64,000 bases of DNA from an uncultured bacterium (GTDB lineage: Bacteria; Patescibacteriota; Minisyncoccia; Phycocordibacterales; CAIZLB01). Below, piece by piece: positions 1-7,652 of this stretch. The translations under genes were made by a program, and so were the position numbers. The notes beneath the pieces are model-generated. The model saw only the letters and a list, made by a program, of their open reading frames with translations, was not told where the DNA came from and did no database searches. The stretch is from the NCBI GenBank assembly GCA_903864515.1, contig CAIPFZ010000018.1, forward strand, positions 32,906 to 96,905, given 5' to 3'. Position 1 is the first letter of the stretch, and each line of letters opens with the position of its first letter.

Positions 1-491
1 GATTTTTTGAAGGTATTAACGAGAGTTTAAGTGTTGTTATTGAACAGAATCAAATAGCTGTATCTTATAATGATAATTATTTGGTCTCCAGAATTGTTGA
101 AGGTAATTTTCCTAATTATAAAGCTATTATTCCAAAGGAGTTTGTTTCAGAGATTACCATTCTTAAACAGGATTTATTGAATTGTTTTAAAACAAGTTCT
201 ATTTTTAGTGATGCCTTTAATCACACTAAGTTTGTAATACACCCTGAGGAAAAGAATATTGAAGTTATTACAAAGAATAATAACGTTGGAGAGAGTACTA
301 CTACAATACAGGGGGTTATAAGTGGAGAATCCTTGAGTATTAACTTCAATTATAAATATATAATGGATGCTTTGGTGTCAGTCAGCTCAGATAGTCTAAC
401 TCTCTCATTTAGTGGTGTTAATAAGCCTATGATAATGAAAGCTCAGGGAGAAGATAGTTTTCTCTACCTGCTGATGCCTATGAATAAATAA
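1..491 (+). CDS. dnaN: DNA polymerase III beta subunit (sliding clamp), C-terminal part
   Basis: The gene is open from the left edge of the window (reading frame begins at base 3), so only the last 162 or so codons are present. The segment VEGNFPNYKAIIPKEF is the typical clamp motif of domain 3, and the protein ends in YLLMPMNK, close to the usual YLLMPMR ending that shapes the peptide-binding pocket. The clamp encircles DNA and tethers the replicative polymerase and other partners. An internal TTG at 81 is not a real start because the clamp sequence continues upstream of it. The next gene follows after 1 nt, so the two are probably co-transcribed. Confidence 0.95.
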   Translation, partial: FFEGINESLSVVIEQNQIAVSYNDNYLVSRIVEGNFPNYKAIIPKEFVSEITILKQDLLNCFKTSSIFSDAFNHTKFVIHPEEKNIEVITKNNNVGESTTTIQGVISGESLSINFNYKYIMDALVSVSSDSLTLSFSGVNKPMIMKAQGEDSFLYLLMPMNK

Positions 492-492
492 T

Positions 493-750
493 ATGATAAA
501 TATAGGAGATTTATTAGGTGCTTATTCAAAAATTAAGAATCCATTGGATGATAAGAGGGTAATTGTTGATATTATAGAGAAAAATTTTAATTTAAAGATT
601 GAGGAAAATCAGGTTTTTTTCAGGAAAAACTTACTTATATTAAAAGTTAATTCTGTTCAAAAGAATTATTTACACATAAGAAGGGATGTTTTACTTAAAG
701 CTGTAAAAGAATCGGTTCCAGATAGGTTTATAAATAACATAAATTTCTAA
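493..750 (+). CDS. small protein downstream of dnaN, possibly DciA/DUF721-like
   Basis: An 85-residue protein that starts 1 nt after the dnaN stop, so it is very likely in the same transcript. The central part alternates hydrophobic and basic residues (FRKNLLILKVNSVQKNYLHI) and is followed by a helix. That arrangement recalls the short KH-like DUF721/DciA fold, which helps load replicative helicase in many bacteria. The resemblance is by eye only and the protein is shorter than typical DciA. The position next to dnaN fits a replication role but does not prove it. A strong terminator follows 4 nt after the stop. Confidence 0.7.
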   Translation: MINIGDLLGAYSKIKNPLDDKRVIVDIIEKNFNLKIEENQVFFRKNLLILKVNSVQKNYLHIRRDVLLKAVKESVPDRFINNINF

Positions 751-754
751 AGCA

Positions 755-788
755 AAAAACCTCCAGTGTTGGTGCTGGAGGTTTTTTT
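755..788. terminator. bidirectional terminator between dnaN operon and PBP gene
   Basis: An 11 to 12 bp hairpin (AAAACCTCCAG paired with CTGGAGGTTTT) with an 8 nt loop has A-runs before it and T-runs after it. It lies between convergent genes and can act on both strands. Confidence 0.9.
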
Positions 789-809
789 AAAAGAAATTAA
801 ACTCTTATT

Positions 810-3236
810 TTATTGAATTGAATATACAGCTGTGGCCTCTCTTTGATTTCCATTTGAATCCCTCTCAACAGCCTTTAATTCATCCTCAAAATCACTAGAT
901 GGTGTTTCTGCTGGTGTATATGAAAAAGTAAAAGGTGATTCTATTGATTTACCTATTGAAACATCGTTTACATAATATTCAACAGAAACAGTATTACTTT
1001 TAAGACCAGAGACAATAATTGGTTGTTTTTGTTTTTTGTTTATTATTGAGAAGTTAGATGGCTGAGTAATTTTAAATTGGTTATTGTTTTGACCAGATGA
1101 ATCTATACCTCCAGATACTAGTGTACTTTGGATTAAACCAGCAGCTTGTGAGCCCTGAGACCAATTTAATACACCAAACTCCCAGTTTCTAAATTGATCA
1201 TCTGATGATGATAAACCTGGTATTCTTCCAGCTGGATCTTTTTTATCAACCCAGTATAATTCTGAGTGGACCTCATTACCTGGCCCCATCCACGCTCCGG
1301 TTAAGAATGGCTTAATACCCTTCTCAGAAGACTCAGGTGCATCAAAGTTCTCTACAGGAATTCTTGTTAATTGAAATTCCATTAGACTTTTCCAAAGTGG
1401 ACCTACAATTCTTGCTGATGACTGTTGCACCATGGGTGTATTGTCATTATTTCCCATCCATGCGCCAATTACAATACTTGGAGTGTACCCTATCTCCCAA
1501 GCATCTCTAGAGTTGTTGGTTGTACCAGTTTTTAATGCCACAGCTCTTTCTCCAAAGGTGCTCGGTGCAAAGATTGAGGATCTTGCCTTTTTATCGGACA
1601 AAACATCATTAATTAGCTTTGCAGATTGTTCCGTTATAACTTGTTTTGATGAAACTTTCTCAGGGGCTTGTTCTAATATTTGCCCCTTATCGGTCTCAAT
1701 TTTAAGTACAGAAATTAATGGAACCTTTTGTCCGTTGTTTGCAAACACACCATAAGCAGATGTCATATCCAGTGGTGAAACTTCACCACCTCCAAGTACA
1801 AGTGTTAATCCGTATTGAGAAGCTGGGCCTAAATCATTAACACCCATGGCTGTTGCAGTTTTAATAGTGTCTTCAACGCCAGCTAAATAAAGAACCTTAA
1901 CAGAGGGAATGTTTCTTGATTGAGCAAGTGCTGATCTGAAGTTCATTAAACCCTTAAAACCACCCTCGTAGTTTTGTGGTGTATAACAACCTGGTTTTTC
2001 CTTATCTTTTTCATTTGTAAGTGGTGCACAATTTACATTAAACTCAGTCTGTACATCAAATAATGGTGTATCTGGTGTATAACCCTTCATAAAGGCTGTT
2101 GCGTAAGCAAAAGGCTTGAATGATGAACCTGGCTGTCTATGTGCTGTTGTAACATTAAAATTACCCTCATTCTCTTTGTCAAAATAATCCTTAGAACCAA
2201 CCATCATTAATATTTGACCTGTTCTTGGATCAACGGCCACAGAAGCTGCATTCTTTGCTTTGAATGCTGGACCATTTTTTGTTACGTAATTATAAATTAA
2301 ATCTTCAGACTTTTGTTGTAATTCATAATCAAGTGTTGTAATTATTTTTAGACCACCCTTTGCTAGTGTCTCTTCCCCATATTTTTCTAGTAAATAATCT
2401 TTAACATACATAACAAAATGAGGGGCTTTTATTCCAGCCATTGATTTTGGTTGAAATACAACCTTCTCTGCAATCGCTGTATTGTATTCTTCTTGCGTAA
2501 TCATTTTTGCACCCAATGCTTTGTCTAGGACTAATTTCTTTCTTGCCTCTAATTTTGTTTTATTTTTTCCGTATGGAGAAAGAACCGATGGTGATTGGGG
2601 TAGGGCAGCCAAATACGCTGATTCTGCAAGTGTTAACTCTGAAGACTTCTTGTTAAAGAAGAGGGAGCTAGCTTCTTCAATACCATAAATGTTTCCTCCA
2701 TAAGGAGCCTCATTTAGATACATGTTTAGAATAGTATCCTTGGAAGCAGTTCTTTCAAGTTTGATAGCAAGAATCCATTCCTTAATTTTTCTAGTTATGT
2801 TTTTGTCTTGAGAAAGAAGTGAATTTTTAACAACTTGTTGTGTTATTGTTGATCCACCCTGACTAAACTTTAATGTAAAAATATTAGCAAAAATAGCTCT
2901 TATAATTGAAGATACTTTAATTCCGCCATGATTGTAAAAATCAACATCTTCAATGGCTATAGTTGTTTTTTTAGCATAAGGAGATATTTGATCAAATGGA
3001 GTTACGGTTCTTCTAACTTTTTCACTCAAATCATAAAGCATTATGTTACCTGTTCTGTCATAAATCTTTGCAGATTGTCCAAGTAGTCTATCGTCAAAAG
3101 ATGATAAATCCGGTGTTTTTATAGTTGAAGCCCAAATTAAAAATATACCCACTAATATAACAGAGACAATTATTGATATGAGTAGCGCATTCTTTAGTAT
3201 TAATTTTAAGCGCTTTTTGTTGTGTTTTGTTAACAT
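810..3236 (-). CDS. class A penicillin-binding protein (PBP1A-type glycosyltransferase/transpeptidase)
   Basis: An 808-residue bifunctional peptidoglycan synthase. A membrane anchor lies at residues 13-36. The GT51 glycosyltransferase domain follows, with the catalytic EDVDFYNHGG motif (Glu96), GGSTITQQ and the NMYLNEAPYGG stretch. The transpeptidase domain has the nucleophile motif SSFK near residue 371, SRN near 440 and KTGT near 569. The C-terminal 150 residues look like an Ig-like beta domain seen at the end of some PBPs. The ATG at 3236 is preferred. A GTG at 3281 would add 15 residues but sits inside a small hairpin, and the anchor follows normally from the ATG. It acts on the outer face of the membrane and would use lipid II whose carrier is recycled by the dgkA/PAP2/uppP genes at 38-40 kb. 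Confidence 0.93.
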   Translation of the reverse strand: MLTKHNKKRLKLILKNALLISIIVSVILVGIFLIWASTIKTPDLSSFDDRLLGQSAKIYDRTGNIMLYDLSEKVRRTVTPFDQISPYAKKTTIAIEDVDFYNHGGIKVSSIIRAIFANIFTLKFSQGGSTITQQVVKNSLLSQDKNITRKIKEWILAIKLERTASKDTILNMYLNEAPYGGNIYGIEEASSLFFNKKSSELTLAESAYLAALPQSPSVLSPYGKNKTKLEARKKLVLDKALGAKMITQEEYNTAIAEKVVFQPKSMAGIKAPHFVMYVKDYLLEKYGEETLAKGGLKIITTLDYELQQKSEDLIYNYVTKNGPAFKAKNAASVAVDPRTGQILMMVGSKDYFDKENEGNFNVTTAHRQPGSSFKPFAYATAFMKGYTPDTPLFDVQTEFNVNCAPLTNEKDKEKPGCYTPQNYEGGFKGLMNFRSALAQSRNIPSVKVLYLAGVEDTIKTATAMGVNDLGPASQYGLTLVLGGGEVSPLDMTSAYGVFANNGQKVPLISVLKIETDKGQILEQAPEKVSSKQVITEQSAKLINDVLSDKKARSSIFAPSTFGERAVALKTGTTNNSRDAWEIGYTPSIVIGAWMGNNDNTPMVQQSSARIVGPLWKSLMEFQLTRIPVENFDAPESSEKGIKPFLTGAWMGPGNEVHSELYWVDKKDPAGRIPGLSSSDDQFRNWEFGVLNWSQGSQAAGLIQSTLVSGGIDSSGQNNNQFKITQPSNFSIINKKQKQPIIVSGLKSNTVSVEYYVNDVSIGKSIESPFTFSYTPAETPSSDFEDELKAVERDSNGNQREATAVYSIQ

Positions 3237-3321
3237 TTTGTTTATTTGTTGATTTTGTTTATTGTACAACAAAAAACACACTTTTTATAGTGTGTAATCT
3301 GTTATTTTTAGATATCTTTAA

Positions 3322-3621
3322 TTAAAACAAATCCTCATCAACCGCCTCCTCATCTTCTTCATCTTCGTCAACTGCTGGAGCAATGAACTCACCATCTTCA
3401 TTTAACTCACCAAATGAACCAAAACCAAAAGGATCCTCACCCTCTTTCTCTGGGTCTATGATACCGTCTTCATCTGATAGTTCCTCTACTTCATCAAGCG
3501 GTACATCCAGTGGATCAACGTCTCCATCTCCAATGTCCTTATCATCTAATTCAGCATCCTCTATTGAATCATCACTAGCATCATCGGTTGTTGTATCGTC
3601 CAAATCTAATTCGTCTGGCAT
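3322..3621 (-). CDS. highly acidic small protein of unknown function
   Basis: A 99-residue protein in which 46 residues are Asp or Glu and only two are Lys; I count no Arg. There is no membrane segment or signal peptide, and the sequence looks largely disordered apart from a short GFGSFGE patch. It lies between ruvC and the PBP gene on the same strand. I do not recognise a family. Possible roles for such polyanionic proteins include DNA mimicry, binding of basic proteins such as ribosomal proteins, or acting like the acidic tail of the RNA polymerase delta subunit; none is shown by the sequence. The opposite-strand Ser-rich frame over the same bases is a shadow. Confidence 0.75.
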   Translation of the reverse strand: MPDELDLDDTTTDDASDDSIEDAELDDKDIGDGDVDPLDVPLDEVEELSDEDGIIDPEKEGEDPFGFGSFGELNEDGEFIAPAVDEDEEDEEAVDEDLF

Positions 3622-3728
3622 GTTTTTGTTTTTGATTAATTATTAAAACTTATTTGATATATTTATCATATCAATAGAAATATGCAAGTAAAACTGTGGA
3701 TATTTATTAAAAAAATAAAATTATTATT

Positions 3729-4202
3729 TTAATATCGCAACAGAGCACAGCAAGCTAGGCCACAAGCTATTGCATCATATTCATCGTCCGTAGCTTTTTT
3801 ATCTATCTTTAAAATCAATTGAACCATCTTTGTCATTTGTTGTTTATCACTTTTTCCGTCACCAGTAACTGCAAGTTTTATTTCCATTGGATTAATTTCC
3901 TTAATATTTAATTTACTCTTTTTTGCGATATAAATTATAGTGCCTCTAGTCTCAGCAACTCTCATTGCTGTTTTTGTATTTTTGCTAAAGAACAATGTTT
4001 CTATCGCTAATACAAAAGGTGAATATGTATTAATTAATTCTTCAACCTTATTTCCAATCTCCAATAATCTATCTTCAAAAGGTATTTTTGCATCTGTTTT
4101 AAAACATTCAGAGTACAAAAGAGAATCTTTTTGTCCACGCTCCTTTTCAATTATTGCAATACCTAATCTTTCATATCCAGGGTCTATTGATAGTATTTTC
4201 AT
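3729..4202 (-). CDS. ruvC: crossover junction endodeoxyribonuclease RuvC
   Basis: A 157-residue RNase H-fold nuclease that cuts Holliday junctions. The N-terminal strand ILSIDPGYERLGIAII carries the first catalytic Asp (residue 7). A glutamate follows in LAIETLFF (about residue 68), and the C-terminal DDEYDAIACGLA provides the last acidic pair. The length matches the family. It lies 26 nt downstream of ruvB on the same strand and is likely co-transcribed. ruvA is separate at 17.6-18.2 kb. No Shine-Dalgarno sequence precedes the ATG. Confidence 0.94.
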   Translation of the reverse strand: MKILSIDPGYERLGIAIIEKERGQKDSLLYSECFKTDAKIPFEDRLLEIGNKVEELINTYSPFVLAIETLFFSKNTKTAMRVAETRGTIIYIAKKSKLNIKEINPMEIKLAVTGDGKSDKQQMTKMVQLILKIDKKATDDEYDAIACGLACCALLRY

Positions 4203-4228
4203 TGTTAATAAATAATTATTTTTCCAAC

Positions 4229-5308
4229 TTATGCAAATTTAATTTGTTTATCTTCCGGATAGTCAATTCCTAAGTGAGCATAGCCTTGTGGCGTTACCAT
4301 TCTTCCCCTCGGTGTTCTTTCTATGAAACCAAGTTGAATTAAATATGGTTCACTAAATTCTTCAATTGTAGCTTCATCTTCTGAGAGAGAGGCGGAAATT
4401 GTTCCAAGTCCAACTGGCCCTCCGTCATACTTTTCTATAATTGTTGAAAGTATGGATCTGTCCATTGCTGTTAAACCCCTTCTGTCTATGGAAAGAAGAG
4501 ATAGGGCTTCTTCCACAACCTCCTTATTCAATTGTTTTTTTAATACTTGAGAATAATCTCTACATCTCTTAAGTAGGTAGTTGGCAGTACGGGGAGTTGA
4601 ACGGCTTCTTTTTGCAATCTCATCCACAGCTTCTTTGTTTATATCTAGATTTAAGATAGTAGCTGATCTTAAAACTATTTTCGATATTTCCTCCTCCGTA
4701 TAGAATTCTAGACGAAACACACCACCTGAAAATCTAGATCTAAGAGGGGATGAGACCATGGCTACTCTTGTTGTTGCTGAAATTAAGGTGAAAGGAGGTA
4801 GGTCTAATTGAATAGTTCTGGCTGAAGGGCCTTTTCCTATGATGATATCTATTTGGCCCGATTCCATAGCGGGGTACAGCACCTCCTCTACAGTTTTGTT
4901 TAGACGGTGGATTTCATCAATAAACAGTATGTCTCCAGGGGAAAGGTTGGTTAAAACTGAGGCAAGGTCTCCTACGCGCTCTATAACGGGACCTGATGTG
5001 ATTTTAATCTGAGAACCAGTCTCCTTTGCTATAAGGTGGGCGAGGGTTGTCTTTCCAAGGCCTGGTGGGCCATAAAACAATAAGTGCTCAGGTGGATGAT
5101 TCCTACCCTTTGCTGCAGTAAGTAGTATTTTAAGATTGTTTTTAATCTGTTCTTGACCTATATATTCATCAAAATTGTTAGGCCTTAGCTCTTGATCCAG
5201 GACTTTATCCCCGGTTTTTTCCAAAACCTCGTCAGTTACAGGGTTATTTAAGGAGATATCTCCTGTGTTTATATTAAAATCTTGTGTCATTTTGTTATTT
5301 TTACACAT
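4229..5308 (-). CDS. ruvB: Holliday junction branch migration helicase RuvB
   Basis: A 359-residue AAA+ motor that drives branch migration with RuvA. Walker A is GPPGLGKTT, Walker B is ILFIDEIHRL, and sensor motif ISATTRVAMVSSPLRSRF and arginine RSRSTPRTANYLL follow. The winged-helix C-terminus is complete (ERTPRGRMVTPQGYAHL). ATG 5308 gives MCKNNKMTQ; a second ATG at 5290 (MTQDFN) would remove six residues. A -10-like TATACT lies at 5328-5323 on the minus strand, about 14 nt before ATG 5308. This places it back-to-back with the plus-strand promoter of the adjacent RNA gene. Confidence 0.95.
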   Translation of the reverse strand: MCKNNKMTQDFNINTGDISLNNPVTDEVLEKTGDKVLDQELRPNNFDEYIGQEQIKNNLKILLTAAKGRNHPPEHLLFYGPPGLGKTTLAHLIAKETGSQIKITSGPVIERVGDLASVLTNLSPGDILFIDEIHRLNKTVEEVLYPAMESGQIDIIIGKGPSARTIQLDLPPFTLISATTRVAMVSSPLRSRFSGGVFRLEFYTEEEISKIVLRSATILNLDINKEAVDEIAKRSRSTPRTANYLLKRCRDYSQVLKKQLNKEVVEEALSLLSIDRRGLTAMDRSILSTIIEKYDGGPVGLGTISASLSEDEATIEEFSEPYLIQLGFIERTPRGRMVTPQGYAHLGIDYPEDKQIKFA

Positions 5309-5336
5309 TTTAACTCTTAATCAGTATAATAACCGC

Positions 5337-5365
5337 TTGACATAAAAAAATAAGTATGCTACGAT
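5337..5365 (+). promoter_or_regulatory. strong promoter for structured RNA
   Basis: TTGACA at 5337-5342 and TACGAT at 5360-5365 are separated by exactly 17 nt. Transcription should start near 5372. No plus-strand open reading frame of note lies downstream, only a stretch of hairpins ending in a T-run at 5639-5645. Confidence 0.8.
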
Positions 5366-5371
5366 ACTTGT

Positions 5372-5645
5372 GAGGGTGAAACAAGCTTGTCAGATGATAT
5401 TGACATGCTAAAATAGGTTTTTGTAATAGAAGTACAAAAAGGGATTTATCTTTGTGTTATTCTTTCGAATAAAACAGCTCCTTAAATCTCTAAGCGATAC
5501 AACCTTTGCGGGTCTATCGGTTTTTCTTAAAGGACGTTCTGGTGCGGGCTTTATGCCACGTTCCTGGTGCTATCCTTAAAGAACTATCGGGCTTTAGGTC
5601 TTAGGACTTAAAGCATCGCTTAGAGATTTAAAGTGCTGTTTTTTT
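5372..5645 (+). ncRNA. unassigned structured RNA, about 274 nt, with 6S-like 3' part
   Basis: The promoter at 5337-5365 leads into non-coding sequence that folds by eye into a chain of hairpins: 5367-5371/5381-5385, 5388-5392/5401-5405, 5418-5425/5433-5440 (8 bp) and 5457-5462/5467-5472 (6 bp). The 3' part closes with 5474-5478/5635-5639 plus a perfect 17 bp stem 5482-5498/5615-5631. It contains an internal bubble, then a stem 5524-5534/5573-5583 (10 of 11 pairs) and an apical region. A run of seven T follows directly. Short direct repeats occur inside: CTATCGG (5514, 5584), GGGCTTTA (5546, 5589) and CGTTC(C)TGGTGC (5535, 5559). The long rod with a central bubble and a size of about 170 nt recall 6S RNA. 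I do not see the RNase P, tmRNA or SRP RNA consensus elements. The remaining bases up to 5831 are AT-rich with a 9 bp hairpin at 5648-5675. Confidence 0.7.
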
Positions 5646-5831
5646 ATTATCAATTTTTACTTAAATAAATTGATAAGATAACAATACCTGCGAGGTCATT
5701 CTAAGTCAACGGAGATTTGCACAGTTTTTTGTTTTAAGATTAAATATAAAAAATGTCAAACTTTGTTGTTTTTTTGTTTATATTTTTATCTATTTGATAA
5801 ATTATTTTACAATAGATATTTTGTATAAAAT

Positions 5832-7547
5832 TTATACAAGATTAGTCTCTTCCAAAACATCATCCTTTTTAAGGTCTATCACTCTCTCTAATTCATCAAA
5901 TGATGTTATTCCTTGTAAAACCTTTACTACACCATCTTGTCTCATATCCAAAAAACCCTGCTTCTTGGCTACAGATTTAATTTCTCTTTCACTTGGATTT
6001 TCTCTGACTATTTTTTCAATTGACGCATCCGTTAGTATTAATTCGTGAATTCCTATTCTGTCAAAGTATCCTGTGTTGTTACAAGACTCACAACCTACCG
6101 GCATACAGATTTCAGTTGGCTTTTGAATAAACTCTTTTCCTTCCTCCATATCTTTGATTGAATCCAAAACATCATTAACCAAATCAATTCTCTCCGTTGG
6201 TATTGGAATTCTTTTTTTACACTTTTCACACAGAACTCTAACTAGTCTTTGGGCTATAGCCGCATGAATTGCAGAGGTTAGTGTTTTTGGGTCTGCACCT
6301 AAGTCAATTAGTCTAGTAAATGTTCCAGCTGCGTTGTTGGTGTGAAGAGTTGAAAAAACGAGGTGACCAGTTAATGCGGCATTTATTGCAGTTATTGCAG
6401 TTTCAGCGTCTCTAATTTCTCCAACCATTATAATGTCAGGGTCTTGTCTCATTGCGGATTTAAGGCCTGCTTCAAAAGTATATCCTTTAGATTCTTCAAC
6501 TTGAGTTTGTACAATTCCTGGAAGGTGATATTCAACAGGGTCTTCAATTGTAATTATTTTATATTCTGGACTAGAAACTTCTCTTAAAAAGGCGTAAAGG
6601 GTTGTTGTTTTTCCAGATCCTGTTGGTCCGGTTGTTAAAATAAGGCCATTTGGTCTAGCTATTTCCTTCCTTATTGCTTCAAGGAAGCGTTTTGACATAC
6701 CAAGCTTATCCATTGTAACCATTATGGACTCTGGGTTAAGAATACGCATAACAACAGACTCTCCATATGATCCTGGAATTGTTGATGTTCTTATTTCAAT
6801 ATCTGTGTTCTTTACTTTTACTGTAAATCTACCATCTTGAGCGTTTGATTTAATGTTTAACTTAAGTCCAGATAATAATTTGATACGGGAAAGTGTTAAT
6901 TCATAAGTCTCTTTATCAAATTCAGAGACGGTTGTTAAGACACCATCAATTCTGTATCGCAGTCTTGCTTTTAATTCACCAACTTCAATGTGAACGTCAG
7001 AAGATTTTGTAGAGAGTGCCCCCGCCATAACAATTGAAAGCATTTTTGATACTCGGTGGGTTTTCTTCATTTCCAAAGCTTCTTTTATCCATAGAGCAAT
7101 ATCCTCAAGGTTTTTTGTTCTTTGAACAAGGTCCTCAATCTCTTCGTTTGAAATATCCAACGAACCCGCCTCTGTTTCAGAAGCAAAGGAAATATCCTTA
7201 TATCTCTCCCAAGCTTTTTCTAGGCTGTGAATTGATGCAATAAAAAGAGTGGGCCTGTATCCATTTCTCTCTAGGGTGTCTAAAACATCCTTAGTTTCAG
7301 GGCTTTCTGGTGAATGAACTGCAATGGATATCTTTGTTCCAACTATATCAAATATTGCAACCTTGCTTTCTTTGGCTGTTTTCTCTTCTATAAGTTTAAG
7401 TCCATCTGAATTAATGGATACTGTAGTTAGGTCAATGTAAGATATATTGTACTTTTCCGCTAGAATTTGCATTGAAGCCTCTTCTTCATCAAGAAGAAGT
7501 TTTTTCATTCTTGCGTTTTGTTTGTCTTCGTCAAAGTGGATGGTCAT
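5832..7547 (-). CDS. pilB: type IV pilus assembly / type II secretion ATPase PilB (GspE family)
   Basis: A 571-residue hexameric ATPase that powers pilus extension at the inner face of the membrane. The N-terminal T2SSE domain (about residues 20-140) is followed by the ATPase core with Walker A GPTGSGKTTTLYAF, Asp box and Walker B IMVGEIRDAETA, and HLVFSTLHTNNA. The zinc-binding element CEKCKKR ... CESCNNTGY has the four expected cysteines. The gene stands alone here; its likely partners pilM, pilN and pilO are at 22.7-25.3 kb. ATG 7547 diverges from the promoter of the 7653 gene. Confidence 0.93.
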   Translation of the reverse strand: MTIHFDEDKQNARMKKLLLDEEEASMQILAEKYNISYIDLTTVSINSDGLKLIEEKTAKESKVAIFDIVGTKISIAVHSPESPETKDVLDTLERNGYRPTLFIASIHSLEKAWERYKDISFASETEAGSLDISNEEIEDLVQRTKNLEDIALWIKEALEMKKTHRVSKMLSIVMAGALSTKSSDVHIEVGELKARLRYRIDGVLTTVSEFDKETYELTLSRIKLLSGLKLNIKSNAQDGRFTVKVKNTDIEIRTSTIPGSYGESVVMRILNPESIMVTMDKLGMSKRFLEAIRKEIARPNGLILTTGPTGSGKTTTLYAFLREVSSPEYKIITIEDPVEYHLPGIVQTQVEESKGYTFEAGLKSAMRQDPDIIMVGEIRDAETAITAINAALTGHLVFSTLHTNNAAGTFTRLIDLGADPKTLTSAIHAAIAQRLVRVLCEKCKKRIPIPTERIDLVNDVLDSIKDMEEGKEFIQKPTEICMPVGCESCNNTGYFDRIGIHELILTDASIEKIVRENPSEREIKSVAKKQGFLDMRQDGVVKVLQGITSFDELERVIDLKKDDVLEETNLV

Positions 7548-7594
7548 GATGATATTTTATACTGTTTTTGGAGAATGCGCCATAAATAATTAAA

Positions 7595-7623
7595 TTGACG
7601 AACTACATTGATGGGGATACAAT
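7595..7623 (+). promoter_or_regulatory. promoter for the proline-rich coiled-coil protein gene
   Basis: TTGACG at 7595-7600 and TACAAT at 7618-7623 are 17 nt apart. The predicted start of transcription is near 7630, giving a 20-odd nt leader before ATG 7653 with no Shine-Dalgarno sequence. Confidence 0.65.
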
Positions 7624-7652
7624 TAGTGTATTGTTAAAATAATATAAATATA

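Noticed and set aside
3383..3646. Plus-strand Ser/Pro-rich frame opposite the acidic protein
   Set aside because: Ser codons arise as the complement of Asp/Glu codons. The minus strand fits the direction of neighbouring genes and the acidic product is the more plausible protein.
5372..5645. RNase P RNA, tmRNA or SRP RNA
   Set aside because: None of the conserved core elements (RNase P GAAAGTCCGGGC-like core, tmRNA tRNA-like ends and tag, SRP GGAA-loop helix) could be found in this interval.
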